From: Sulfolobales archaeon
GTDB lineage: Archaea > Thermoproteota > Thermoprotei_A > Sulfolobales > AG1
Assembly (NCBI GenBank): GCA_038881635.1
Contig: JAVZPJ010000010.1
Location: 1 to 42,327, forward strand
Direction: 5' to 3'
Length of the DNA stretch: 42,327 nt
Shown here: positions 1-6,949 of the stretch, piece by piece
Numbering within the stretch: position 1 is the first letter of the stretch
How the letters are laid out: every line of letters begins with the position of its first letter
The notes under the pieces: model-generated
Seen by the model: the letters and a program-made list of their open reading frames with translations, nothing else
What the model was told of the DNA's origin: nothing
The model's database searches: none
Program-made: the position numbers and the translations under genes

Positions 1-1
1 C

Positions 2-511
2 ACCTTCAGACAGATAGACCCTCTATTCGCTATAGACATCTCAGATCCTAGAAACCCACGTGTTCTAGGATTCCTCAAGATACCTGGCTTCAGCGAGTAT
101 CTCCACCCCTTATCTGAGGGCATGCTGCTGGGTGTAGGTCTTGAGAATTCTAGTCTTAAGATATCACTCTTCAACGTGACAGATCCTTCTAGCATGAATG
201 AGATTTCAAAGATCATAATCCGCTCAGCAAAATCTATCGCGCTCGAGGATCATCATGCTGTCACAGTTTACCCAGAGAGAATGCTTATCATGATCCCTGT
301 CTCGAGTTATGATACTTTCTATAGGTCTCTCGGAGCTCTTGTGATAAGCTATAGAGATCATGTGCTGAAAGTCGATGCGATACTTTCTCACGAGAATTGC
401 TTGAGAGCGATCTATGTAGGAGAAGAGATCTTCACAATATCTCAGGATCTTGTGAAGATATTCGATATAAATAGCTATAGAGAGACAGGTGTAATAGTTC
501 TCGAGAGATGA
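2..511 (+). CDS. Secreted beta-propeller domain protein, C-terminal part only
   Basis: The reading frame is already open at base 2, so the 5' end lies outside the window and about 170 C-terminal residues are visible. The stretch TFRQIDPLFAIDISDPRNPR followed by VLGFLKIPGFSEYLHPL is the signature of the archaeal/bacterial secreted C-terminal beta-propeller family (Pfam Beta_propel): a blade ending in an 'IDxSDPxxPxVLG' strand and then 'IPGFSxYLHP'. A second blade-like segment (ISLFNVTDPSSMNEISK) follows. Family members are usually large extracytoplasmic proteins anchored by an N-terminal signal or helix; their biochemical role is not established. An internal ATG at 122 lies inside the conserved domain and is not the start. 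A T6 tract at 533-538 follows the stop codon. The family call is fairly secure; nothing can be said about the missing half. Confidence 0.85.
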   Translation, partial: TFRQIDPLFAIDISDPRNPRVLGFLKIPGFSEYLHPLSEGMLLGVGLENSSLKISLFNVTDPSSMNEISKIIIRSAKSIALEDHHAVTVYPERMLIMIPVSSYDTFYRSLGALVISYRDHVLKVDAILSHENCLRAIYVGEEIFTISQDLVKIFDINSYRETGVIVLER

Positions 512-532
512 ACTCTTAATCCGGTCTCAGGA

Positions 533-538
533 TTTTTT
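533..538 (+). terminator. Oligo-T terminator after beta-propeller gene
   Basis: A run of six T lies 22 bases after the stop codon at 509-511. Archaeal RNA polymerase terminates at T-rich tracts without needing a hairpin, so this is a plausible end for the upstream transcript. The next gene converges from the other strand. Confidence 0.4.
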
Positions 539-599
539 AGAGCAAAGGGGTTTAAACCCGTATAACCACCTAGATCCTCTCATGATTCGGTGTTATCTG

Positions 600-1001
600 C
601 TAGAGATTTTGAGAGAATAGATCTATAATTCTCATAGCCTCTTCAAGTGTTTTAACACATCTTCTAGCATTGAGAATATTATAGCTTTCAAGACTTGAAT
701 CCACTACATAGACCACGCCCTCAGGCATTAGAGATGTTATCTTAAGAAATAATCTCATAAGATCTATGTAGTCGCCGACTTCTGAGGCATCACCTCCTCT
801 AGGAAGAATTGTTCTAGTTGAGAAGCATATCCCCTCAGAACCTGACTCGAGATCTATTGTCATGCCTCCGGCGAGGATAATCCTCATATTATCTCCATGA
901 GCTTCATATCTGAAACCTCTTAGTCTAATATGATCACTGAGTTTCTGAAGCCAGGAGCTTTCACCACCTTCGTGAACATCTATGAATTCTTCTCCCTCCA
1001 T
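600..1001 (-). CDS. Hypothetical protein, 133 aa
   Basis: I do not recognise this protein. It has 133 residues, an acidic N-terminus (MEGEEFIDVHEGGE), no signal peptide and no membrane segment. The pattern looks like an alpha/beta cytosolic domain: a predicted helix (SSWLQKLSDHIRLRG), two beta strands (MRIILAGGMTIDLESG), then a helix-rich C-terminus (YIDLMRLFLKITSLMPEG, TLEEAMRIIDLF). There are only two cysteines (near residues 79 and 114) and no obvious catalytic motif. It starts with ATG and diverges from the DUF72 gene, with about 40 bases between the two starts. AT-rich sequence at 1033-1044 could serve as its TATA box, giving a leader of roughly ten bases. Codon usage resembles that of its neighbours, which supports a real gene. 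Confidence 0.7.
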   Translation of the reverse strand: MEGEEFIDVHEGGESSWLQKLSDHIRLRGFRYEAHGDNMRIILAGGMTIDLESGSEGICFSTRTILPRGGDASEVGDYIDLMRLFLKITSLMPEGVVYVVDSSLESYNILNARRCVKTLEEAMRIIDLFSQNL

Positions 1002-1042
1002 TTTAGAGCATCCGATGATTGATAGTAGAGGTCTGAATATAT

Positions 1043-1825
1043 ATGATTTTACCTAGAGAGATCTTGGAAGATCTAAAGAGTTTTATAGAATTAGAGGAGT
1101 ATATCTTCAATGAGAGTATGAAATCTAGGATCTATGTTGGAACCTCGGGATGGCTTTATAGTTGGAATATAGGTGGGTCTCTAGATTGGTATGCTAGAGA
1201 ATCTGGTTTAAATGCTGTAGAGCTTAACGCTTCTTTCTACAGATATCCTACCCCTAATCAGATCTCTTCGTGGAAGGCTAGAGGTAGAGGTATCAGGTGG
1301 TCTGTTAAGATTCATAGGATTATATCACATGTGTACAGGCTTTCTCAGAGATCTTATGAGAGCTGGAGGAGGTTCTCAGATCTTTTTAATCCTATGAGAG
1401 ATCTTATCGATTTCTATCTTCTCCAACTACCCCCATCATATATTCTGAAAGATGAGAATATAGAGAGGCTGAGAAGTTTTATCAAGAACTCAGGTGCTGA
1501 TTCTCAGATCGCTGTGGAATTCAGGCATAGATCCTGGTTCGAGAGAGATCCAGATGAACTATGCGGAGAAATGAGAGGAGCTGTGATAGTCTCCGTAGAT
1601 TCTCCACAGGCATCATGGTTTGCATGCTGTAGAGGGTATCTATATCTAAGACTTCATGGTAGGAGTAGCTGGTATCTCTATGAATATTCTTCGGATGAGC
1701 TCAGCGAGATAGCGAGAAGAATAAGAGATCTGAATCCTGAGAATATCTATATATTCTTTAACAATGATCACTGGATGCTTGAGAATGCTAGAACAATGAA
1801 GAGAATTCTAGAGAGAATTTTCTAG
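1043..1825 (+). CDS. DUF72 family protein (YecE-like TIM barrel)
   Basis: The full set of DUF72 landmarks is present in order: YVGTSGWLY near residues 31-39, VELNASFYRYPT, a WSVKIHRIISH strand, VEFRHRSWF, VSVDSPQASWF, LRLHGRSSWYLYEYS and YIFFNND near the C-terminus. Length (260 aa) fits the family. Structures of DUF72 proteins show a TIM-barrel fold. The function is not firmly known, although links to nucleic-acid or iron-sulphur chemistry have been proposed. The N-terminal 30 residues (MILPREILEDLKSFIELEEY) precede the core and are an acidic helix not needed by the family, so a later start is possible but no better codon is visible. It diverges from the hypothetical gene at 600-1001 and converges on the dehydrogenase gene, with one base between the two stop codons. 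Confidence 0.9.
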   Translation: MILPREILEDLKSFIELEEYIFNESMKSRIYVGTSGWLYSWNIGGSLDWYARESGLNAVELNASFYRYPTPNQISSWKARGRGIRWSVKIHRIISHVYRLSQRSYESWRRFSDLFNPMRDLIDFYLLQLPPSYILKDENIERLRSFIKNSGADSQIAVEFRHRSWFERDPDELCGEMRGAVIVSVDSPQASWFACCRGYLYLRLHGRSSWYLYEYSSDELSEIARRIRDLNPENIYIFFNNDHWMLENARTMKRILERIF

Positions 1826-1826
1826 C

Positions 1827-3332
1827 CTACCACCATCTCTGTATGATCACCTTTCTATCCGTGAAGAAATCTATAGCATCAACCTGTCCGTGAAGTACTC
1901 CGAAGAAGCTTTTCTTTCTAGCTGGAAATGGGAAGAATTGATCTGGTTGTGCTACTGCTACGTTAATCCCTATATTTCCCGCGTTAATTCTTCTAGCAAA
2001 CTCTCTAGCGTACTTACCACTTGAGGTGAATATAACTCCTGTATTTCCATACCTTCTAGAATTAGCTATCTCGATAGCCTCCTCAAAATTCTCAGCTCTT
2101 ACAACAGGCATTATAGGACCGAAGATCTCTTCATGAGCAAGTTCTGAATCTGGTGTTGTCTCGATAACGCTAGGTCCTAGATAGAATCCATTCTCATAAT
2201 CCTTAGAAGGCTTGAAATCTCTTCCATCAATAAGGATTCTAAAACCTTTAGACTCAGCTCTTTCAATAAAACCTACAACCCTCTCCCTAGCTTTATGAGA
2301 TATGAGAGGACCCATTTCAGTTTCTTCTTTCATCTGATAATCAACTCTAATTCTCCTAACTCTCTCCAAGATCTTTGGTATGAATCTCTCGTAGGCATCT
2401 CCAACAGCTATTAGAAGACCTGGTGCAAGACATCTCTGACCAGCCATGTCGAAGAAGCCTCCTACTATGTTCTCTATAGACTGTTCTCCAACAGCATCTG
2501 GCATTAGAACTACAGGATTCTTAGCACTGGTCTGGCATAGAGCTCTCTTCCCGTGAGCTGCTGCTTCCGAGTATATCTTCTCACCTACAGCTGTTGATCC
2601 TACGAATGCTACTCCTACAACGTCTTTATGCTGTATAATGGCTCTGGCTGTGGAGCCGTCTCCACTAACTATGTTTACAACACCTTCGGGATAGCCTGCT
2701 TCTCTGAATAATCTTGCGAAAATTATTAGAGGAGTAGGATCCAGCTCACTTGGTTTCACAACAACTGTGTTTCCGAGAGTCACAGCCCATGGAATGAACC
2801 ACATAGGAATCATTATTGGGAAGTTGAATGGTGTTATTATTCCGAAGACTCCTAGAGGTTCTCTTACAACCTCCATATCTATCTCAGGTTCTGTTCTCGC
2901 TATATTCATGATCTTTCTGTTCATGGCGAAGAGATGTGGTGATGCTAGTGCTGAGTCTATTGCTTGAACAGCTCTGAAGATCTCGCCTCTAGCTTCTCTC
3001 AAGGTCTTGCCAACACTCTGAGAGAGGAGTCTAGCTAGAAATTCTCTTCTCTCTTCAACAACTATCTTAAGTCTTATGAGATACTGAAGTCTGTCGTATA
3101 TAGGTGTTCTACTCCATTTTTCAAAAGCTCTCTGAGCTGATTCTACTGCTCTTTCAACATCTCTACTGCTTGAGATAGGTATTCTAGCTATAACTCTTCC
3201 AACACCTGGATCGTATGAATCCAGATATTTATCTGTGTCTGCCTCTACATACTTATTATCGATATAATTAGGAATCTCGCCATACATCTCGAGAATTCTA
3301 TCTAGAGAGTCAAAAGATATCAGGGTTTCCAC
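1827..3332 (-). CDS. mmsA: CoA-acylating (methyl)malonate-semialdehyde dehydrogenase
   Basis: This is a 501-residue aldehyde dehydrogenase superfamily protein of the methylmalonate-semialdehyde dehydrogenase type, which oxidises (methyl)malonate semialdehyde with NAD+ and CoA to propionyl- or acetyl-CoA plus CO2. Visible signs are PFNFPIMIPMWFIPWA (about 168-183), NTVVVKPSE, the Rossmann glycine turn FVGSTAVGEKIY and the catalytic cysteine Cys301 in GQRCLAPG. The general-base glutamate of ordinary ALDHs (ELGGKNP) is replaced by QTSAKNP, as expected for the CoA-dependent branch, which uses thiolysis instead of hydrolysis. The start is GTG at 3332. A TATA-like element on the minus strand near 3356-3367 would put transcription start almost at the GTG, so the mRNA may be leaderless. 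It diverges from a class III aminotransferase, which suggests a shared pathway. Confidence 0.9.
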   Translation of the reverse strand: METLISFDSLDRILEMYGEIPNYIDNKYVEADTDKYLDSYDPGVGRVIARIPISSSRDVERAVESAQRAFEKWSRTPIYDRLQYLIRLKIVVEERREFLARLLSQSVGKTLREARGEIFRAVQAIDSALASPHLFAMNRKIMNIARTEPEIDMEVVREPLGVFGIITPFNFPIMIPMWFIPWAVTLGNTVVVKPSELDPTPLIIFARLFREAGYPEGVVNIVSGDGSTARAIIQHKDVVGVAFVGSTAVGEKIYSEAAAHGKRALCQTSAKNPVVLMPDAVGEQSIENIVGGFFDMAGQRCLAPGLLIAVGDAYERFIPKILERVRRIRVDYQMKEETEMGPLISHKARERVVGFIERAESKGFRILIDGRDFKPSKDYENGFYLGPSVIETTPDSELAHEEIFGPIMPVVRAENFEEAIEIANSRRYGNTGVIFTSSGKYAREFARRINAGNIGINVAVAQPDQFFPFPARKKSFFGVLHGQVDAIDFFTDRKVIIQRWW

Positions 3333-3410
3333 CTCAGATCACATGTGTTCAGACGGATATTAAAACTTCCCGGGTAAAATGATATATTGTTTAGAAGATC
3401 TGGGAAGCGA

Positions 3411-3429
3411 TTTATATTCTGTATAAAAG
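3411..3429 (+). promoter_or_regulatory. TATA element(s) of the aminotransferase gene
   Basis: Two A/T-rich TATA-like words, TTTATATT at 3411-3418 and TATAAAA at 3422-3428, lie just upstream of the aminotransferase. Archaeal transcription normally starts about 25-27 bases downstream, which predicts starts near 3441 or 3452. Both predict a very short leader or none, which matters for the unusual start codon at 3451. Confidence 0.5.
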
Positions 3430-3450
3430 AACTTCAACGAGGGATATCCC

Positions 3451-4755
3451 ATAGATCTTTCTAGAGATAAGATTATTGAGGAAGCTCACAAGTATCTGAT
3501 ACTGAATATAGTTGATGAAGTCGCTCCAGTAGTTGTTTCTGAGGCTAGAGGTTGTATCATTAGAGATGTTAGCGGGAGAGAGTATATAGATGCATTCTCA
3601 GGAATCTCAGTCATGAACGTGGGATATGGTAGAGAAGAGATAATTCAGGCTGTATATGATCAGATTAGAAGATACTCTCATATAGCATCATACTACTACT
3701 ATGATCCAGTATTGGTAGAGCTGGCGAAAAAACTCTCAGAGATCATGCCTTCACAAAGACTTAGAAAAACCTTCTTCGGAAATAGCGGTGCTGAAGCTAA
3801 TGAGTGTGCTCTGAAGCTTGCTAGAAAGTATACTAGAAGACATGAGATAATAGCATTAGCACCATCATTTCATGGAAGAACTCTGGGAACTCTAAGTGTC
3901 ACGGGGCAGGGAGGTAGGAAGAAGGGTTTCGGACCTCTGATACCGGGGGTGATATTCGTTCCAGCTCCCTACTGCTATAGAGCTCCTTTCAAGTATTCAG
4001 ATGAGGAAGAATGTGGATTGATATATGCTGAGATTGCTAGAAGTATTATTAGAGAAGCTTCTACATCTCAGATCTCTGCATTCATAGTAGAACCAGTCTT
4101 AGGAGAGCCGGGTATAATACCTCTGCCTCGGAATTATCTGAAGATATTTAAAGAAGAGATCTTAGATAGATATGGTGGAGTTCTGATCGTAGATGAGGTT
4201 CAAACAGGTTTTGGGAGAACTGGGAAGATGTTTGGTGTGGAGTATTATAATGTTGAACCTGATATAGTTACCACTGCTAAAGCTCTTGGAGGAGGTCTTC
4301 CTATAGGTGCTTGCACAACTAGAGATGAGATTGCCTCATCCTTCGAACCAGGAGATCATTTCTCAACATTCGGAGGAAATCCTGTTTCTGCAGCTGCAGC
4401 TTTGAAGAATATTGAGATTATCCTCAGAGAAGAACTTCACAAGAAATCTCTTGAGAAGGGTGGTTATCTTATGAAGAGATTGAATGAGATCAGAGAGAAA
4501 CACAGGATCATAGGAGATATCAGAGGTGTCGGTCTTATGATAGGAATCGAACTTGTTAGAGATGAGAGAAAGACACCGGCTGCTGAGGAGAGTAGAAGGA
4601 TTAAGAAGCTAATGCTCGAAGAAGGAGTTTTAGTAGGAGTTGGAGGAGTCTATGGTAATGTAGTAAGGATACAACCTCCTCTCATAATCTCATACGATGA
4701 ACTGGATCTAATAGTGGAAGCTCTTGATAGAAGTCTTAGCAGGCTGAGTCTATAG
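3451..4755 (+). CDS. Class III aminotransferase, apparent AUA start
   Basis: PLP-dependent class III (omega) aminotransferase of about 434 residues. Family motifs are FFGNSGAEANECALK, FHGRTLGTLSVTGQ, the VDEVQTGFGRTGK strand with the PLP-contacting aspartate, the Schiff-base lysine Lys277 in TTAKALGGGLPIGA, and FSTFGGNPVSAAAA. The closest general groups are 4-aminobutyrate, beta-alanine and AGXT2-type aminotransferases; exact specificity cannot be read here. The first ATG, at 3613, would delete about 54 conserved residues (for example PVVVSEARGCIIRDVSGREY). The frame stays open upstream to a TAA at 3424 and contains no ATG, GTG or TTG. An ATA codon at 3451 sits seven bases after GAGGG (3439-3443) and gives the expected family N-terminus (xDLSRDKIIEEAHKYL). 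Opposite strand to mmsA and beside an Lrp regulator, so a role in omega-amino-acid degradation is inferred. Confidence 0.88.
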   Translation: MDLSRDKIIEEAHKYLILNIVDEVAPVVVSEARGCIIRDVSGREYIDAFSGISVMNVGYGREEIIQAVYDQIRRYSHIASYYYYDPVLVELAKKLSEIMPSQRLRKTFFGNSGAEANECALKLARKYTRRHEIIALAPSFHGRTLGTLSVTGQGGRKKGFGPLIPGVIFVPAPYCYRAPFKYSDEEECGLIYAEIARSIIREASTSQISAFIVEPVLGEPGIIPLPRNYLKIFKEEILDRYGGVLIVDEVQTGFGRTGKMFGVEYYNVEPDIVTTAKALGGGLPIGACTTRDEIASSFEPGDHFSTFGGNPVSAAAALKNIEIILREELHKKSLEKGGYLMKRLNEIREKHRIIGDIRGVGLMIGIELVRDERKTPAAEESRRIKKLMLEEGVLVGVGGVYGNVVRIQPPLIISYDELDLIVEALDRSLSRLSL

Positions 4756-4761
4756 AGCTTC

Positions 4762-5235
4762 TCATATTGAGAGCACAGGATCTTCCTTATATGTTTTTAC
4801 AACGACAAGAGTTGATGTTCTCTCTATATATGGAGATCTGATCATCTCAGTCAGTATCTTCATAAAATCCTCTCTAGAAGGACTTTTTGCTGTGACTACG
4901 AAATCAATATCTCCTAGAACGAAGTATACTCCCTGAACATATGGTAGTGAGGAGAGCATGTAGCCTATCTGATCATGATAATCTCTTCCATATCTTCCTC
5001 TCACGAGTGTTATTGTCACATATTCGAAGCCTAATAGCTCGTGATTTAGAAGAGCTCTATATCCTCTTATAATTCCAGAGCTTTCAAGCTTCTTAAGTCT
5101 GTAGTGTGCTGTGGCTTTTGGGAGATCTAGTTTTTTCGAGATTTCTCTGAGAGAGGCTCTAGGATTCTCCTGTAGTATTCTAAGTAGTTTTAGATCTATC
5201 TCGTCTAAGAATTTAGATCCTCTTCTCATGAACAT
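4762..5235 (-). CDS. Lrp/AsnC family transcriptional regulator
   Basis: A 157-residue Lrp/AsnC protein: N-terminal winged helix-turn-helix (LDEIDLKLLRILQENPRASL to LESSGIIRGYRALL, about residues 10-62) and a C-terminal RAM ligand-binding domain (VTITLVRG ... VQGVYFVLGDIDFVVTAKSP ... IERTSTLVVVKTYKED). Such proteins bind DNA as dimers or octamers and usually respond to amino acids. It converges on the aminotransferase with six bases between the stops, and together with the nearby semialdehyde dehydrogenase the obvious candidate targets are those two divergent catabolic genes; this is inference from position only. Translation may begin at either of two near-adjacent ATGs (MFM). Confidence 0.92.
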   Translation of the reverse strand: MFMRRGSKFLDEIDLKLLRILQENPRASLREISKKLDLPKATAHYRLKKLESSGIIRGYRALLNHELLGFEYVTITLVRGRYGRDYHDQIGYMLSSLPYVQGVYFVLGDIDFVVTAKSPSREDFMKILTEMIRSPYIERTSTLVVVKTYKEDPVLSI

Positions 5236-5331
5236 CCCATGAGAGATTATCCTAGAAATACTTATATGCTGGTAGAATAGAGTTAGAGCTGAAGCTCTCC
5301 AGCATAGTATTATTACTCTCAGATCACTCCC

Positions 5332-6816
5332 TTAGATTTTCCTACTTCTACGCACACTCTCAGATCTGAGAATACTGAAGGGTACAGCCATAATCATTAC
5401 AAGAGCTTGTATTAGGAAGGAGTGTTTTATAGCTAGAGAAAGCTCTCTTATCTCATAACCTATATTAGAATTCGATGCTACATAGCCTAGTGTTATGAGT
5501 TGAGATGCTTCTCTATAGGGTATCAGAGTTGTTATAGCTAGAACAGCTATGTTCAGACTTATCATGAATCCTATGTTGAAGGAGAGAGTTCTTATAGATG
5601 ATGCCACACCTCTTCTCTCAGGAGGTACACAACTCATTATAGATGCTGTGTTTGGAGATACGAAGAGTCCTGTTCCTACGCCGAATAATATCTCTCCAAT
5701 AATCAGATCTCTGAGAGAATTCATGAATGAGAGTATTAGAAGAGCTGCAGAGCTTGTTATCAGTCCTGCTACTGTGACCTTCACGAAACCTATTCTATCT
5801 GAGAGAAATCCTCCTACTACTCCGAATACTAGAAATGCCAGTTCATATGGTGTTATGAGAAGTCCTGTTATAGAGGGGTCGTAGCCCATCACACTCTGAA
5901 GATATACTGCTAGGAGTGTGAGACTTGCTCCGAAGCCTATTGAGTAGAGTAGTTGTGCTATGATTCCTCCTGTGAATTGTTTTATTCTGAAAATCCTTAG
6001 ATCTAGTGCTGGAGAAAATGTTCTAAGCTCGATCACTACGAACATTATGAGGAGAGCTACAGAGATTGTTATGAGGATAGAAGGATACTCTCCATAGCCA
6101 TATCCAAGTAGTGTTAAGCCTACTAGGAGTATAGTGATTGAAGTTGTGAAAGTTAGAAACCCAGTCCAGTCGATTCTCTCTCTTTCAATAGGTTTGTAAA
6201 CATCTTCTAATCTTAGATAGCTCCAGATCAGAGCTACAAGGCCTATGGGAACCTGAATTAGAAAGATCCATCTCCAGCCCATGTAATCTATTATAAAACC
6301 ACTGAGGGTAAGTCCTGCTAAAGCTCCCAATCTCCATGTGACCTGATTAATCCCAAGCCATCTTCCAAGTATCCCTGGTGGTATGTTATCTGTTAGGATA
6401 GTCACCGAGAGATTCATTAGAAAAGCTCCTCCAATTCCTTGAAGTATTCTTGATAGTATGAGTGCTAGTGGTGTAGGTGACAGTCCTGAGAGAAGAGATC
6501 CTATTGTGAATACTAGTATTCCGAGATTGAATAATCTAACTCTTCCAAATAGATCTGCTAGTCTTCCAACAACCAACTGGATGAAGGTGGATCCAAGCAT
6601 GTAGCCCTGTATAATCCACACCATCTCCCAGATGTTAGCGTTAATATCATAAGATATAGTAGGCATTCCAACTACTGCAAGTCTCGCCGCGAATCCCGTA
6701 AGAAAATTCACAAGTGTTGTGACAGATATAACAAGAAGAATCCTACCTCTATCATAGGATAGCATCTGTTCTTCATCTTTTTTCAACGTGCTAAACCAAT
6801 AGAGGTGACAAGCCAT
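5332..6816 (-). CDS. MFS transporter, DHA2 (14-helix drug:H+ antiporter) type
   Basis: A 494-residue, very hydrophobic protein with about 14 predicted membrane helices, matching the DHA2/EmrB-QacA branch of the major facilitator superfamily. The family's motif A is visible as GRLADLFGRVR (about 84-94), preceded by WIIQGYMLGSTFIQLVVG. The helix-5 motif region ILQGIGGAFLMNLSVTIL and the second-half copy GGFLSDRIGFVKV are also recognisable. Family members export drugs or small organic compounds against protons; substrate unknown. A minus-strand TATA-like AGCTTTTAAGAG near 6826-6837 predicts a transcription start slightly inside the ATG at 6816, so the methionine at residue 18 (codon at 6765) may be the true start; the first 17 residues are not conserved-looking. 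No obvious operon partner. Confidence 0.9.
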   Translation of the reverse strand: MACHLYWFSTLKKDEEQMLSYDRGRILLVISVTTLVNFLTGFAARLAVVGMPTISYDINANIWEMVWIIQGYMLGSTFIQLVVGRLADLFGRVRLFNLGILVFTIGSLLSGLSPTPLALILSRILQGIGGAFLMNLSVTILTDNIPPGILGRWLGINQVTWRLGALAGLTLSGFIIDYMGWRWIFLIQVPIGLVALIWSYLRLEDVYKPIERERIDWTGFLTFTTSITILLVGLTLLGYGYGEYPSILITISVALLIMFVVIELRTFSPALDLRIFRIKQFTGGIIAQLLYSIGFGASLTLLAVYLQSVMGYDPSITGLLITPYELAFLVFGVVGGFLSDRIGFVKVTVAGLITSSAALLILSFMNSLRDLIIGEILFGVGTGLFVSPNTASIMSCVPPERRGVASSIRTLSFNIGFMISLNIAVLAITTLIPYREASQLITLGYVASNSNIGYEIRELSLAIKHSFLIQALVMIMAVPFSILRSESVRRSRKI

Positions 6817-6949
6817 ACACTCTTAAAAGCTTTTCACGATCTCTTCTTCTCCAGGTATATTCTTTTAGAGAAAAAGAATCTTCCTCCACAGAATATTATA
6901 TTGATGAGAGAATGAGAAGCTTCTAAACCTCCACCAGAAAGACTGCAGG

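Noticed and set aside
3613-4755. Aminotransferase starting at the ATG at 3613
   Set aside because: It would remove about 54 residues that match the conserved N-terminal region of class III aminotransferases and that are encoded in the same open frame.
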